From NCBI GenBank assembly GCA_009839745.1, contig VXPE01000050.1, positions 1 to 64,000 of the forward strand: 64,000 nt of DNA. The letters are read 5' to 3'. Both the position numbers and the translations under genes were made by a program. The first letter of the stretch is position 1, and each line of letters starts with the position of its first letter. The notes under the pieces were generated by a model. It did not search any database, was not told the origin of the DNA, and saw only the letters and a list, made by a program, of their open reading frames with translations. This document shows, in pieces, positions 1 to 8,696 of the stretch. Origin of the DNA: Candidatus Poribacteria bacterium. Lineage in GTDB: Bacteria > Poribacteria > WGA-4E > WGA-3G.

Positions 1-145
1 AGAAGGTAGCAGACATCTCAGAATATGTCAACTTATTTTTGGGCTTCACTATAATGTTTATCGAATCAAACATCGTAGGGATGCCTATGATCGATAGAAA
101 GATTATGTACTAATCAAGAAATCCAGAAACCTAAAAAACATAAAA

Positions 146-586
146 ATGGAACATACCACCCGAATTGAACTCGAAAATCTAAAAGACCTATATGCCGTAG
201 AATTAGGTGCTATCAACTCCGAAGATGTACGCAGAATTACCATAGAAAACGCCCTCGTCGATACCGGCGCAACAGGACTCTGTTTACCTACATCACTGAT
301 TCACCAACTCGGGCTTACGCCGCTCCGAAACATCCGGGCACAGACTGCAAACGGCACCATAGATCGGACTGTTTATTCACAGGTCAAATATACGATGTTG
401 GAACGAAGCGACTTCATCACAGTAACAGACCTTCCTGAAGACGCACCCGTTCTCGTCGGGCACATGGTCTTAGAAATGCTTGACCTCTGCGTTGACATAC
501 AAAACGGATTGATTTACAATCCCGCACATGACGGCGAATGGATGATAAAAATCCTCTTGAATATCCCGATCTCAATGGAGAAATAA
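146..586 (+). CDS. Retropepsin-like (clan AA) aspartic protease
   Basis: This 146-residue protein has the single-domain aspartic protease signature VDTGATGLCLP (catalytic Asp at about residue 39), followed by a hydrophobic VLVG segment near residue 103 that matches the family's hydrophobic-hydrophobic-Gly motif. The length fits one retropepsin-like subunit that would have to dimerise. No signal peptide is seen, so it is probably cytoplasmic. The natural substrate cannot be inferred. The stop codon lies 1 nt before the TTG start of selA, and the selA Shine-Dalgarno site (TGGAG) lies inside its last codons, so the two are probably co-transcribed. Whether the protease is linked to selenium metabolism is unknown. 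Confidence 0.75.
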   Translation: MEHTTRIELENLKDLYAVELGAINSEDVRRITIENALVDTGATGLCLPTSLIHQLGLTPLRNIRAQTANGTIDRTVYSQVKYTMLERSDFITVTDLPEDAPVLVGHMVLEMLDLCVDIQNGLIYNPAHDGEWMIKILLNIPISMEK

Positions 587-587
587 G

Positions 588-2000
588 TTGACTCCGAACA
601 TGCCCAAAAACCTCCTACGGCATCTGCCTGCCATCGAAAAACTCCTGAACACACAGGAAATGCTTGACTTGCAAGCCATCTACACGCGTTCGCTTGTGAC
701 GGAGGCACTGCGCGCCGTCGTCGCCGACATCCGAAACGACATCCTGAGCGGAAATCATACGCAACTCCCAGAACACGCGGAATACGCCAAGCGGACACAT
801 CAGAAAATCCTGGAAAAGATAGGCGAGCGTATGCGTCCCGTCGTCAACGCAACAGGCACGGTCACACACACCAACTTAGGCAGATCGCTGCTAAGCACGG
901 CTACCTGTGAAGCTATCCAGCAAGCCGCACAGAATTACGTCAACCTCGAATACGACATCGCAACGGGAAGACGCGGGCATCGAGATAGGATCACCGAACC
1001 CCTTTTACAACAATTGACCGGCTGTGAAGCTTCTACAATCGTCAACAATAACGCCGCGGCGGTTCTACTCGCACTTCAGACGATGGCACGCGGTAAAGAG
1101 GTCATCGTCTCACGCGGAGAACTCATCGAAATCGGTGGCGCATTTCGAGTTCCTGACGTGATGGCGGCAAGCGGTGCGATCCTCCGAGAAGTCGGCACTA
1201 CCAATCGAACCCATCTCCGCGATTACGCCGAGGCTATCAATGAAAATACAGGCCTCTTACTCAAGGTGCATCCGAGCAACTACAAAATTCTCGGTTTCAC
1301 TTCAACGCCTTCAATGGAAGAACTGACGGAACTCGGTGCGCAGCACGGCATCCCAACGATGGAAGACCTTGGGAGCGGTGCACTCATTGATATGACGACT
1401 TATGGACTCCCGCATGAACCGCTCGTCGGAGAACGCATCGCCAGTGGTGTCGACGTTGTCACCTTTAGCGGGGATAAACTCCTCGGTGGACCCCAAGCCG
1501 GAATTATCGTTGGTAAAACGGAATGGATCGAGAAGATGCGTAAAAATCCGATGATGCGGGCACTCCGCGTCGATAAACTCATCATTGCCGGTTTGTCAGC
1601 GACGTTGCAACTCTATCTCACAGCGGACGACGCCCTAACGGAACGGTTTCCGATGCTCAACCGCTATACCCGACCCATGGAGACACTCCACACCCTTGCG
1701 ACCGAGCTCAAAGCGCAGTTAGAATCCCTCTTCGGAGAAAAAGTGGATATTCAGGTCTCAGACACCTATGGACAGATCGGGAGTGGGGCACTTCCTGTCG
1801 AGACATTACCGAGTATCGCCCTTGTCCTTGAACCCGCGGAAGTTTCCGCTGAAATGCTCGCTGCGCAGTTCCGAAACGCTACAATTCCCGTCATCGGTAG
1901 AATCAAGGAGGGTCTCTTCTGGTTGGATCTGCGGACAGTTTATGAAAGAGAACAGACGTGGATCGTCGAAACTGCTACACAGGTTGCAAAGGCGTTATGA
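588..2000 (+). CDS. selA: L-seryl-tRNA(Sec) selenium transferase
   Basis: SelA is a PLP enzyme that converts seryl-tRNA(Sec) to selenocysteinyl-tRNA(Sec) using selenophosphate. The 470 residues match the usual length of about 460. The N-terminal domain (LLRHLPAIEKLL) and the PLP-lysine motif SGDKLLGGPQ (Lys about 297) are clear, as is the VVNATGTVTHTNLGRS segment near residue 87. I chose TTG at 588 because TGGAG at 576-580 is 7 nt upstream; an in-frame ATG at 600 would be 19 nt away from it. No selB, selD or tRNA-Sec is visible in the window. The 3' end overlaps the next gene by ATGA. Confidence 0.93.
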   Translation: MTPNMPKNLLRHLPAIEKLLNTQEMLDLQAIYTRSLVTEALRAVVADIRNDILSGNHTQLPEHAEYAKRTHQKILEKIGERMRPVVNATGTVTHTNLGRSLLSTATCEAIQQAAQNYVNLEYDIATGRRGHRDRITEPLLQQLTGCEASTIVNNNAAAVLLALQTMARGKEVIVSRGELIEIGGAFRVPDVMAASGAILREVGTTNRTHLRDYAEAINENTGLLLKVHPSNYKILGFTSTPSMEELTELGAQHGIPTMEDLGSGALIDMTTYGLPHEPLVGERIASGVDVVTFSGDKLLGGPQAGIIVGKTEWIEKMRKNPMMRALRVDKLIIAGLSATLQLYLTADDALTERFPMLNRYTRPMETLHTLATELKAQLESLFGEKVDIQVSDTYGQIGSGALPVETLPSIALVLEPAEVSAEMLAAQFRNATIPVIGRIKEGLFWLDLRTVYEREQTWIVETATQVAKAL

Positions 2001-2803
2001 GAGCCGTGGGGATCTTTCTCATTGGTATCATCAGCGTTGGCATGTCCGCCTGTGGGCAAAGCGAAGACGGTTCCTCCACGACTAAAAACGCAGCAGAAAT
2101 CGTTTCTGGAGTCGATGGTGCAACAATGGTGCTGATTCCGGCAGGCACGTTTCAGATGGGTTCTACCATCGGGGATAGCGATGAACACCCCGTGCATACC
2201 GTCACCCTCGACGCATTTTACATGGACATCCACGAAGTAACGAATGCCCGTTATCAGAAGTTCGTCCAAAGCACAGGCTACCCTCAGCCACCGCTGTCGC
2301 ATAACCCAAGATTCAATGCCCCCGATGCGCCTGTTGTTCGGGTGAATTGGCGCGATGCGGCTGCATACGCAGCGTGGGCAAATAAACGGCTACCTACCGA
2401 AGCAGAGTGGGAATACGCCGCACGCGGAGGTCTGACTGGTAAACGATACCCGAATGGTGATATAATAACCTATGCAGATGCCAACTTTGGCAATGTAGGC
2501 GGCGCGGATAGATGGAAATGGACAGCACCGGTTGGGAGTTTCCCACCCAACGGCTATAACCTCTACGATATGGCAGGCAATGCATGGGAGTGGTGCTTCG
2601 ATGAATACAACAGCGAATTCTATAGCATCAGTCCAGAAAACAACCCTCGCTTCGGCAGAGAAATTGCGCCAGATACCGAAAATTTTCGTATCCTACGCGG
2701 CGGCGGTTGGGGTGGAAGTCCGGAAGACCTCCGTGTCGCAGACCGATGGTATCACCTTTCGTCTGGAAGCACTATTGGATTTCGATGCGTGAAAGATTTT
2801 TAA
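1997..2803 (+). CDS. SUMF1/FGE-fold lipoprotein without the FGE cysteines
   Basis: This 268-residue protein starts at the ATG overlapping the selA stop (ATGA), which places a lipoprotein signal (lipobox VGMSAC, Cys about 19) at the N-terminus. The rest is a SUMF1/formylglycine-generating-enzyme fold: IPAGTFQMGS, EHPVHTVTLDAFYMD, VNWRDAAAYAAWANKRLPTE, YDMAGNAWEWC and a final GGGWG...IGFRC. Copper-dependent FGEs carry two catalytic cysteines shortly before the final GFRC. Here that segment reads RVADRWYHLS without cysteine, so sulfatase-activating activity is unlikely. Many such proteins are surface binding or structural modules. It sits in the selA transcription unit, but a functional tie is not evident. 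Confidence 0.8.
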   Translation: MRAVGIFLIGIISVGMSACGQSEDGSSTTKNAAEIVSGVDGATMVLIPAGTFQMGSTIGDSDEHPVHTVTLDAFYMDIHEVTNARYQKFVQSTGYPQPPLSHNPRFNAPDAPVVRVNWRDAAAYAAWANKRLPTEAEWEYAARGGLTGKRYPNGDIITYADANFGNVGGADRWKWTAPVGSFPPNGYNLYDMAGNAWEWCFDEYNSEFYSISPENNPRFGREIAPDTENFRILRGGGWGGSPEDLRVADRWYHLSSGSTIGFRCVKDF

Positions 2804-2962
2804 TTTATGGGATTCTGGACTGCGCTCCGCTACGCTTACGCGCAGGTTTTCGCGTAGAACACAACCACAAGCCTGCAACAATACGCAAAAACACGCAGGG
2901 TTTTTGATAGGGTGTTTCTTCAACTCGAACACGAAAATCGTTAAAGCCTCAGACCCCGTTAT

Positions 2963-2986
2963 TTATCCGCAAGGAAAATTAAAAGA
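2963..2986 (+). promoter_or_regulatory. Type-A leader cassette / RBS
   Basis: CCGCAAGGAAAATTAAAA lies immediately before ATG 2987. AAGGA is the Shine-Dalgarno core. About 90 nt upstream is a related CCTGC...GCAGG segment (2870-2898). The same leader is found before many unrelated genes in the window. Confidence 0.7.
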
Positions 2987-4072
2987 ATGGCAGTTGCAGT
3001 TCAATTAACCCATGTTACGAAGGCATTCGACACGACGATTGCGGTCAACGACGTGAGCTTGGAGATTGAGAAGGGGGAATTCTTTTTCCTTCTCGGTCCC
3101 TCCGGATGCGGCAAATCCACCTTCCTCCGAATCGTCGCCGGATTCTATAAACCCGACACCGGTGAACTCCGATTCGACGATACCGTCATGAACGACGTGC
3201 CACCACACCAACGCAATACAGGCATGGTATTCCAGAACTATGCCTTGTGGCCCCACATGTCGGTCGCCGAAAACATCGAATACGGGCTAACGCTTCGGAA
3301 ACTCGAAAAAGCGGAACGCACCGAAAAAATCACGCGCGCACTGGAAATGGTCCAGATGGAAGATTTTCGGGACCGTGCTGTCAACACCCTCTCTGGTGGA
3401 CAACAGCAGCGCATTGCCCTCGCCCGTGCCCTTGTGATTGAACCGAGTGTTCTCCTCCTCGACGAACCGATTAGTAACCTCGATGCCGCACTCCGACAGC
3501 AAATGCGCGACGAAATAAAGCAGATCCACGACCGCACCAATATTACAATGTTCTACGTCACACACGATCAGGTGGATGCCCTCTCTATGGCAGATCGAAT
3601 GGCAATTATGCAGGACGGTGTTGTCATCCAAGTCGGCACGCCGCGCGAAGTATACCAGTTTCCAAAGAATGCTTTTGTTGCAAGCTTCGTTGGGGAAACC
3701 AATTTTATTTCAGGCAAGATCGAACAGGCATCAAATGGGAGTGCAACTATAGAAACATCCGCCGGCACCCTCCACTCTACGACGATTTATCACGAACTCA
3801 CACAAGGGACACCCGTGCAGTGCTCCATTCGACCAGAGGCACTTGTGATTGACAACGGTCAGAATGGCGGAAACCCCATCGAAAACAGGATAACCGCGAA
3901 AGTGACTGCGGTCAACTATTTAGGCAGGGTAGAGGAATATCAACTGATGGTCTCCGAAGACCTTCCCCTTAAAGCCGTCCACCACAATCCCGGCACAGAA
4001 ACAAAAAAGCCGGGAGACACCGTGCAACTGTCAATATCAGCAGACGCAGTTATCCCACTGCCCGATTTTTAA
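2987..4072 (+). CDS. ABC transporter ATP-binding protein (MalK/UgpC/PotA type)
   Basis: The 361-residue protein is a complete importer-type ATPase. It has Walker A GPSGCGKST (about 37-45), a Q-loop in MVFQNYALWPHMSV, ABC signature LSGGQQQR (about 135), Walker B LLLDEP (about 156-161) and an H-loop in YVTHDQ. A C-terminal TOBE/OB region of about 120 residues is typical of sugar, glycerol-phosphate, iron or polyamine importers. No permease or binding-protein gene is adjacent, so the ATPase either serves permeases encoded elsewhere or is shared among systems. The ATG at 2987 directly follows a type-A leader cassette, and an orphan copy of the cassette on the other strand overlaps the stop codon. 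Confidence 0.92.
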   Translation: MAVAVQLTHVTKAFDTTIAVNDVSLEIEKGEFFFLLGPSGCGKSTFLRIVAGFYKPDTGELRFDDTVMNDVPPHQRNTGMVFQNYALWPHMSVAENIEYGLTLRKLEKAERTEKITRALEMVQMEDFRDRAVNTLSGGQQQRIALARALVIEPSVLLLDEPISNLDAALRQQMRDEIKQIHDRTNITMFYVTHDQVDALSMADRMAIMQDGVVIQVGTPREVYQFPKNAFVASFVGETNFISGKIEQASNGSATIETSAGTLHSTTIYHELTQGTPVQCSIRPEALVIDNGQNGGNPIENRITAKVTAVNYLGRVEEYQLMVSEDLPLKAVHHNPGTETKKPGDTVQLSISADAVIPLPDF

Positions 4073-4090
4073 TTATACCTTGCGGTTCGA
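4065..4090 (-). repeat. Orphan type-A cassette (reverse orientation)
   Basis: Read on the minus strand this is the type-A leader (CGAACCGCAAGGTATAATTAAAAATC). The expected ATG position reads ATC, and no minus-strand gene follows; the cassette instead runs into the 3' end of the ABC ATPase, whose stop codon it contains. It appears to be an unused or decayed copy. Confidence 0.5.
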
Positions 4091-4260
4091 TAAGGAAGGT
4101 TGAAGAATCAACGATCCTTGACGTATATCCGCCTGCGTGTTTTTGCTTGGGGTTTTTGATAGGGGTCTTTGCTTGGGCATTTCTGCGTATTTCTGCGTAT
4201 TTCTGCGTATTGTTGCAGGCTTGGCTCTTGACGCTATACTGTACATATCCTGATTTCAAT
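4091..4260. repeat. Composite intergenic repeat with three 10-nt tandem copies
   Basis: On the minus strand this holds CCTGCAACAATACGC near the left end and CACGCAGGCGG near the right. Between them are tandem copies of the decamer TTTCTGCGTA (plus strand, about 4178-4210). The same CCTGC...GCAGGCGG framework recurs at 2870, 24536, 36113, 44395 and 46915. Confidence 0.5.
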
Positions 4261-4278
4261 CACGAATGCACCAGAAAC

Positions 4279-4326
4279 CCGCTCGTAATGAAATGGAGAG
4301 CGGCCCAGAGGACCATAAATTAAAAT
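4279..4326 (+). promoter_or_regulatory. Type-B hairpin leader / RBS
   Basis: The perfect stem CCGCTC/GAGCGG (4279-4284 and 4298-4303) encloses the loop GTAATGAAATGGA. It is followed by CCCAGAGGACCATAA and an A/T-rich tail ending at ATG 4327. Three other genes carry the same layout with different stem sequences. Confidence 0.7.
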
Positions 4327-7300
4327 ATGCGACTAACATCCAGCCAACAAGATGCCCTTAATATAGAAAAACACATCTGCGTAACCGCTGGTGCCGGGTC
4401 TGGAAAAACCACGGTATTGGTCGAACGTTATCTCAAAATTTTGCGTGAAGGTAACGCCGACCCGCAAGAGATTGTCGCCATCACTTTCACTGACAAAGCC
4501 GCCGCCGAGATGAAGGAGCGAATTATTGAGGAACTCTCACTTCATGAAGAACGTGAACGTTCAGAACGGGACAATCCGCTACAAGGTCTCCGTGAAAAAA
4601 TGAGCACGGCACACATCTCAACAATCCATGCGTTCTGCTCACGCATCCTACGAGAATTCCCTTTCCAAGCGGAGGTCCCAGCCAACTTCAGCATCCTACA
4701 AGGCATCGATCAGAAACTCTTACTACAGGAAACCGTGAAGCAAACCCTCAGAGACATTGCTACAGACGAGGAAGATAAACATCGGGACGCGTTTACCCGT
4801 TTGCTACAACGCTACGGAGGGCAGCAGAAACTGGTCGATCTCCTCTCCACTATGATAAATCAACGTGATGTCCTCGAACACCTCATGCAGGAAATCTATA
4901 GGCATCCAAACGATACAGAGATACGTGGAGCCTTACAAAAACGGGTTCGTGAAAGACAACAGGAGATTCAGGAAAGACTCATGTCAACAATTGACATCCC
5001 TGAATTCATCCGATGCTTAAATACCGTTTTGCAGATTGCAAGCGGCAAAAATGCAGCGGCAGTCAAAGACTTGACGCAACACTTAGAAACACTACATGGG
5101 CAAAACTTAGACCCATCTGACGCGTTGAACCTACTTACAGATACTGCATATCTCATTACAACGGCTCGCAATGACATTGCGAAAAGAGACTTTCTGGGGA
5201 GCCGCGTTACAACAACAGGTATTGAGGCTGAAATCAATTTTCTCGTATCGACTGCGAAAAAGATTAAAGCTGCACCGCCTATCAAAGACAACAAAAATAC
5301 AGCAGATGAAGTTGAAACCGATGATGATTTTCTGCTTAGCACTATCCACGACCTACTCAAACTATACACCCGAATCTCAAAGGCATACAGAACCGCCAAA
5401 CTCTCTCAAGGTAAACTCGATTTTACGGATCTGCAGCTGAAAACCCGCGATCTCGTTCGCGACAACGCAGAAATCCGACAGAAACTGGTGTCCCGGCACA
5501 AGTACTACATGGTAGATGAATACCAGGATACAAACGAACTACAGTACGAATTGGTGATGCTGCTCACGAACGAGCTCACAGCAGCGAATCTTTTTATCGT
5601 CGGTGATCCAAAACAGAGCATTTACGCATTCCGTGGCGCAGATGTCCGTGTATTTACAAAGACGAAGGAAAAAATCGTCGATAATGGAGGAGATGATATC
5701 CGTCTCACAGAGAATTTCCGATCCTTACGGGATACTGTCGGGTTCGTCAATTACTTTTTCAATCACTTGATGGGGGATGGAAAAGAGACCGAATTTGAAG
5801 TGGAATATGAAGCCCTTACCCAAGCTCGACCCGTCAACACAAACGGCAGCGTTGAAATTCTGCTCGGAAAACAGGATGAGGGTTTAGCAGATGAATACTC
5901 ACTGATCGCACACCACATCAAAAGCATGAAAGCAAACGCAGAAACCATCTATAAGCGAGGCGCCAGTGAAGAGGGCAGGGGACAGGAAGCGGAACATCCG
6001 ATTGAATATGGTGACATTGCCATCCTCATCCGCAGTAGAAGACATCTTCCGGATATTGAAAACGCCCTGCTTGAAGCCGACATCCCGTATCTCACCACTG
6101 GGGGTGTTGGTTTCTATCAACGACAAGAAATCTACGACATCTGGAACTATCTCAACTTCCTTAACGATCCAAAAGAAAACGAAACATCTCTTGCTGCTGT
6201 CCTTCGCGGTCCCGCTTTCGGTATCTCCGACACCGAACTCTACGAAATTTCACTCCAAAAAGGAGAAAATTTTTGGGAGCAAGCGCAGAACTATCAAGAT
6301 CGGTCCCATAACCTCCGCACGGCGATAGCCACTTTAAAAAAGCATAAGCAATTCGCGCACCGAATGCCTGTAAACCAACTCATCGTAACCATCGTTAATG
6401 AAACAGGAATGATTGGGACACTGAAAACCGGAAAGCAGGGACAACAACGCTGGGTAAACTATCAAAAACTTTTAGAACACGCCAGAAACTTTGATGGCGA
6501 TGAAACCAAGCAGATTCTTCCAGACTTTATCGAATTTCTGGATATTCTGATTGAGGAAGAGCGACGGGAGGGACAGGCACCCGTTGAGGCAAGCAGCGGC
6601 GCAGTAGAAATTATGACCATTCATGCCTCCAAAGGGAAACAGTTTCCAGTCGTCATCCTCCCAAGGCTTGATCGGCAAGGGCAAACAGACAGAGAGCCTT
6701 TCATTGATGAGGCATTCGGTATCGGTTTCAGTCCCCTTAATCCCGATAAAGACTACAACAAAACTGAGCCAGACATTGTTACACACATGAAAAACCGGAC
6801 AAACGAGAAAGAAATAGCGGAAAAGAAACGCCTATTTTATGTCGGCACAACACGGGCTTGCGATCGGCTCATCTTATCAGGCACCCTTTCAGACAGCGGA
6901 AAACCACAGCAAATCCTTGAATGGCTCTACAAATATCTCGATATTGATGAAGAGGATCGTTTACTGGAACTGCCCGTCTCATTGGAAGTATTCACAGCAA
7001 ACAGCAAAAACACTGAATCCTTCCAACTCCAAATCCCGATCCATCAGGGGGTTACAGAGACTGAATCCATAGATGAAATCTCCGATGAAACAACACCCGT
7101 TGATTTCCCTGAGCTGCCACGAAAACCGGAACTGACTGGGACTTCCGCAGCTTTCTCTGTCTCTGAACTCGCGAACTATGCCCGGTGTCCGCTACGCTAT
7201 CAGTTACAAAACGTCCTACAAATTCCAACGAACGGGCAAGAAACACCGGATGTGGACGAAGACGAGATCAATGCCGCGCTCCGTTCCACACTGGCACGAA

Positions 7301-7872
7301 TCAGGCAACAGTCAGATATAGAAGAACTTGACACTACGATTGACAAAGTTCTTGAGAATTATCCTGAAGTAACGACTGAATCGAAAATCGGGAATCAGAG
7401 TTCTCTCCTACAGCACGTTAACAATTTCATCAACTCGGAACTCGGTGAAACGGCATTCTCTGCATCCACGGTTCAGGTTAACCAGCACATTCACGCAGAC
7501 ATTAACGGGCATATCGTTGATGGCACGTTCGACAGACTCTTTAAAGACGAAACAGGAAACTATCAGATAATCAATTTTAAAACCGACGCGGCTCAAAATT
7601 TAGATACACCCGATCCAGAAATGGAACTTTACAGTCTACTCCTGCATCGGTGTTATCCAAATCAATCGACTGTGACAATTAATATCTTTTTTACCGAACA
7701 GGGTCAGTCGGAACAGAGGCACTTCAGTCCAGCACAATTGCAGGAACTCCAGGAACAGTGGGAGAAAAGAATCTTAGCACTGCAGGGCGGGGTTTATGAA
7801 AAGAATCTCGAACACTGTTGCTTTTGCCCCTATGCAGCTTCAGATGGACAGTGCATAATCACGGAGGCTTAA
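4327..7872 (+). CDS. UvrD/AddA-like helicase with Fe-S PD-(D/E)XK nuclease domain
   Basis: This 1181-residue protein resembles the helicase-nuclease subunits of AddAB/RecBCD recombination complexes. Superfamily 1 motifs are in order: Walker A AGAGSGKTT (about 20-28), FTDKAAAEMKERI (motif Ia), VDEYQDTNELQ (motif II), GDPKQSIYAFRGAD (motif III), MTIHASKGKQFPVV and YVGTTRACDRL (motifs V-VI). The C-terminus is a RecB-type nuclease fold with VDGTFDRL (about 1063) and IINFKT (about 1082). Cysteines at RCPLRYQL (about 951) and in CCFCPYAASDGQC (about 1161-1173) form the spacing of a 4Fe-4S staple, as in AddB or Cas4. The usual acidic residue of the D-x-K motif is Asn here, so nuclease activity is doubtful. 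A partner AddB/RecC gene is not in the window. Confidence 0.88.
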   Translation: MRLTSSQQDALNIEKHICVTAGAGSGKTTVLVERYLKILREGNADPQEIVAITFTDKAAAEMKERIIEELSLHEERERSERDNPLQGLREKMSTAHISTIHAFCSRILREFPFQAEVPANFSILQGIDQKLLLQETVKQTLRDIATDEEDKHRDAFTRLLQRYGGQQKLVDLLSTMINQRDVLEHLMQEIYRHPNDTEIRGALQKRVRERQQEIQERLMSTIDIPEFIRCLNTVLQIASGKNAAAVKDLTQHLETLHGQNLDPSDALNLLTDTAYLITTARNDIAKRDFLGSRVTTTGIEAEINFLVSTAKKIKAAPPIKDNKNTADEVETDDDFLLSTIHDLLKLYTRISKAYRTAKLSQGKLDFTDLQLKTRDLVRDNAEIRQKLVSRHKYYMVDEYQDTNELQYELVMLLTNELTAANLFIVGDPKQSIYAFRGADVRVFTKTKEKIVDNGGDDIRLTENFRSLRDTVGFVNYFFNHLMGDGKETEFEVEYEALTQARPVNTNGSVEILLGKQDEGLADEYSLIAHHIKSMKANAETIYKRGASEEGRGQEAEHPIEYGDIAILIRSRRHLPDIENALLEADIPYLTTGGVGFYQRQEIYDIWNYLNFLNDPKENETSLAAVLRGPAFGISDTELYEISLQKGENFWEQAQNYQDRSHNLRTAIATLKKHKQFAHRMPVNQLIVTIVNETGMIGTLKTGKQGQQRWVNYQKLLEHARNFDGDETKQILPDFIEFLDILIEEERREGQAPVEASSGAVEIMTIHASKGKQFPVVILPRLDRQGQTDREPFIDEAFGIGFSPLNPDKDYNKTEPDIVTHMKNRTNEKEIAEKKRLFYVGTTRACDRLILSGTLSDSGKPQQILEWLYKYLDIDEEDRLLELPVSLEVFTANSKNTESFQLQIPIHQGVTETESIDEISDETTPVDFPELPRKPELTGTSAAFSVSELANYARCPLRYQLQNVLQIPTNGQETPDVDEDEINAALRSTLARIRQQSDIEELDTTIDKVLENYPEVTTESKIGNQSSLLQHVNNFINSELGETAFSASTVQVNQHIHADINGHIVDGTFDRLFKDETGNYQIINFKTDAAQNLDTPDPEMELYSLLLHRCYPNQSTVTINIFFTEQGQSEQRHFSPAQLQELQEQWEKRILALQGGVYEKNLEHCCFCPYAASDGQCIITEA

Positions 7873-7873
7873 A

Positions 7874-8587
7874 ATGAGAAAATTAACACCCATACTCGCG
7901 ATCACTACAATCATCTGCCTTTCAGTCCAAGCATGGCACCCTGTCTTTGCGGGGACGTGGCGAGACGATTTTGAAGACAAAGACACCCGTGAATGGAAAA
8001 TTTTTAATATCGACCGACAGGTTGAAAAATGGTGGGTTAGCAACGGCGAAGCAGTCGGAGAAATATTTTTGCCCGGTTTCATGAGCCTCTGGATTACCGG
8101 TGAACTCACGTGGAAAAACTATTCGTTCTCCTGCCGTGCAAAGTTAGTGGAAGACAAAAACGAACCTCCAAGTATCGGATTGACACTTCACGACAGAGGT
8201 GAGGAAGATACCCGTTACCTCTTTTTTATCGACTACGTTTTCGGCAACGCCAGAATCGTCAAAGCACTCCCAGACGACTGGTCCAGCGTCATCTTTGCTT
8301 TTGATGCCCAAATCGATACGTGGTATGAACTCACTGCCGCCGTCCACGAAGACGGCACACTTGAATTTAAAGTGAACGACGAAGTATTCAGTATCATTGA
8401 CGACGATCCCTTGAAAGGTGGACAAGCCGGACTCGTCATCGCAGACGGGCAAGCCCACTTTGACGATGTCGAAATCACAGGTCCGAATATCAAGAATGGG
8501 GGCCCCGGAAGGGCACGTCCTGTCAACCCAAAAACCAAACTCGCAACCACATGGGGACAACTCAAGACAGGGAATCCAATCAGATAG
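7874..8587 (+). CDS. Secreted LamG/DUF1080-like beta-sandwich protein with WG C-terminal motif
   Basis: The 237-residue product begins with a Sec signal peptide (MRKLTPILAITTIICL...VFAG). A concanavalin-like sandwich follows: DDFEDKDTREWKIFN, WYELTAAVHEDGTLEFKVNDE and AHFDDVEITG are typical of LamG or 3-keto-disaccharide-hydrolase (DUF1080) folds, which bind or process glycans. It ends in KTKLATTWGQLKTGNPIR, the C-terminal signature shared with three other secreted proteins in this window. GGAGG at 7863-7867 precedes ATG 7874, and the gene follows the helicase stop by 1 nt. The exact ligand is unknown. Confidence 0.75.
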   Translation: MRKLTPILAITTIICLSVQAWHPVFAGTWRDDFEDKDTREWKIFNIDRQVEKWWVSNGEAVGEIFLPGFMSLWITGELTWKNYSFSCRAKLVEDKNEPPSIGLTLHDRGEEDTRYLFFIDYVFGNARIVKALPDDWSSVIFAFDAQIDTWYELTAAVHEDGTLEFKVNDEVFSIIDDDPLKGGQAGLVIADGQAHFDDVEITGPNIKNGGPGRARPVNPKTKLATTWGQLKTGNPIR

Positions 8588-8684
8588 TAGCATAGGCTGT
8601 TAGCCTGTGCAATGAGAAGGGTCCCGTTTTTTTATAGGGATCCGCCTAACAGAGCGTCATATCGCCAAAATTGCGCAAGACCTG
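8587..8684. repeat. Partial MITE-like repeat
   Basis: It contains GTAGCATAGGCTGTTAGCC and, on the minus strand, TTGCGCAATTTTGGCGATAT. Both halves recur in a longer element at 58764-58880. A short copy of the first half is at 16043-16066. Confidence 0.5.
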
Positions 8685-8690
8685 TATAAT
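8685..8690 (+). promoter_or_regulatory. TATAAT box 6 nt before ATG (leaderless start)
   Basis: TATAAT is separated from ATG 8697 by exactly 6 nt (TAAAAA), which would put the transcription start on the start codon. No Shine-Dalgarno site is present in between. Confidence 0.5.
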
Positions 8691-8696
8691 TAAAAA

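Noticed and set aside
3-113. Open frame from the window edge ending in TAA at 111-113 (possible tail of an upstream gene)
   Set aside because: Only 36 codons, no recognisable motif, and the start lies outside the window.
588-2000. Complete selenocysteine system
   Set aside because: Only selA is visible; no selB, selD or tRNA-Sec, and I did not find a convincing in-frame TGA recoding site.
2987-4072. Complete ABC importer operon
   Set aside because: No permease or binding protein gene is adjacent; the solute-binding protein at 21094 is 17 kb away and need not be linked.
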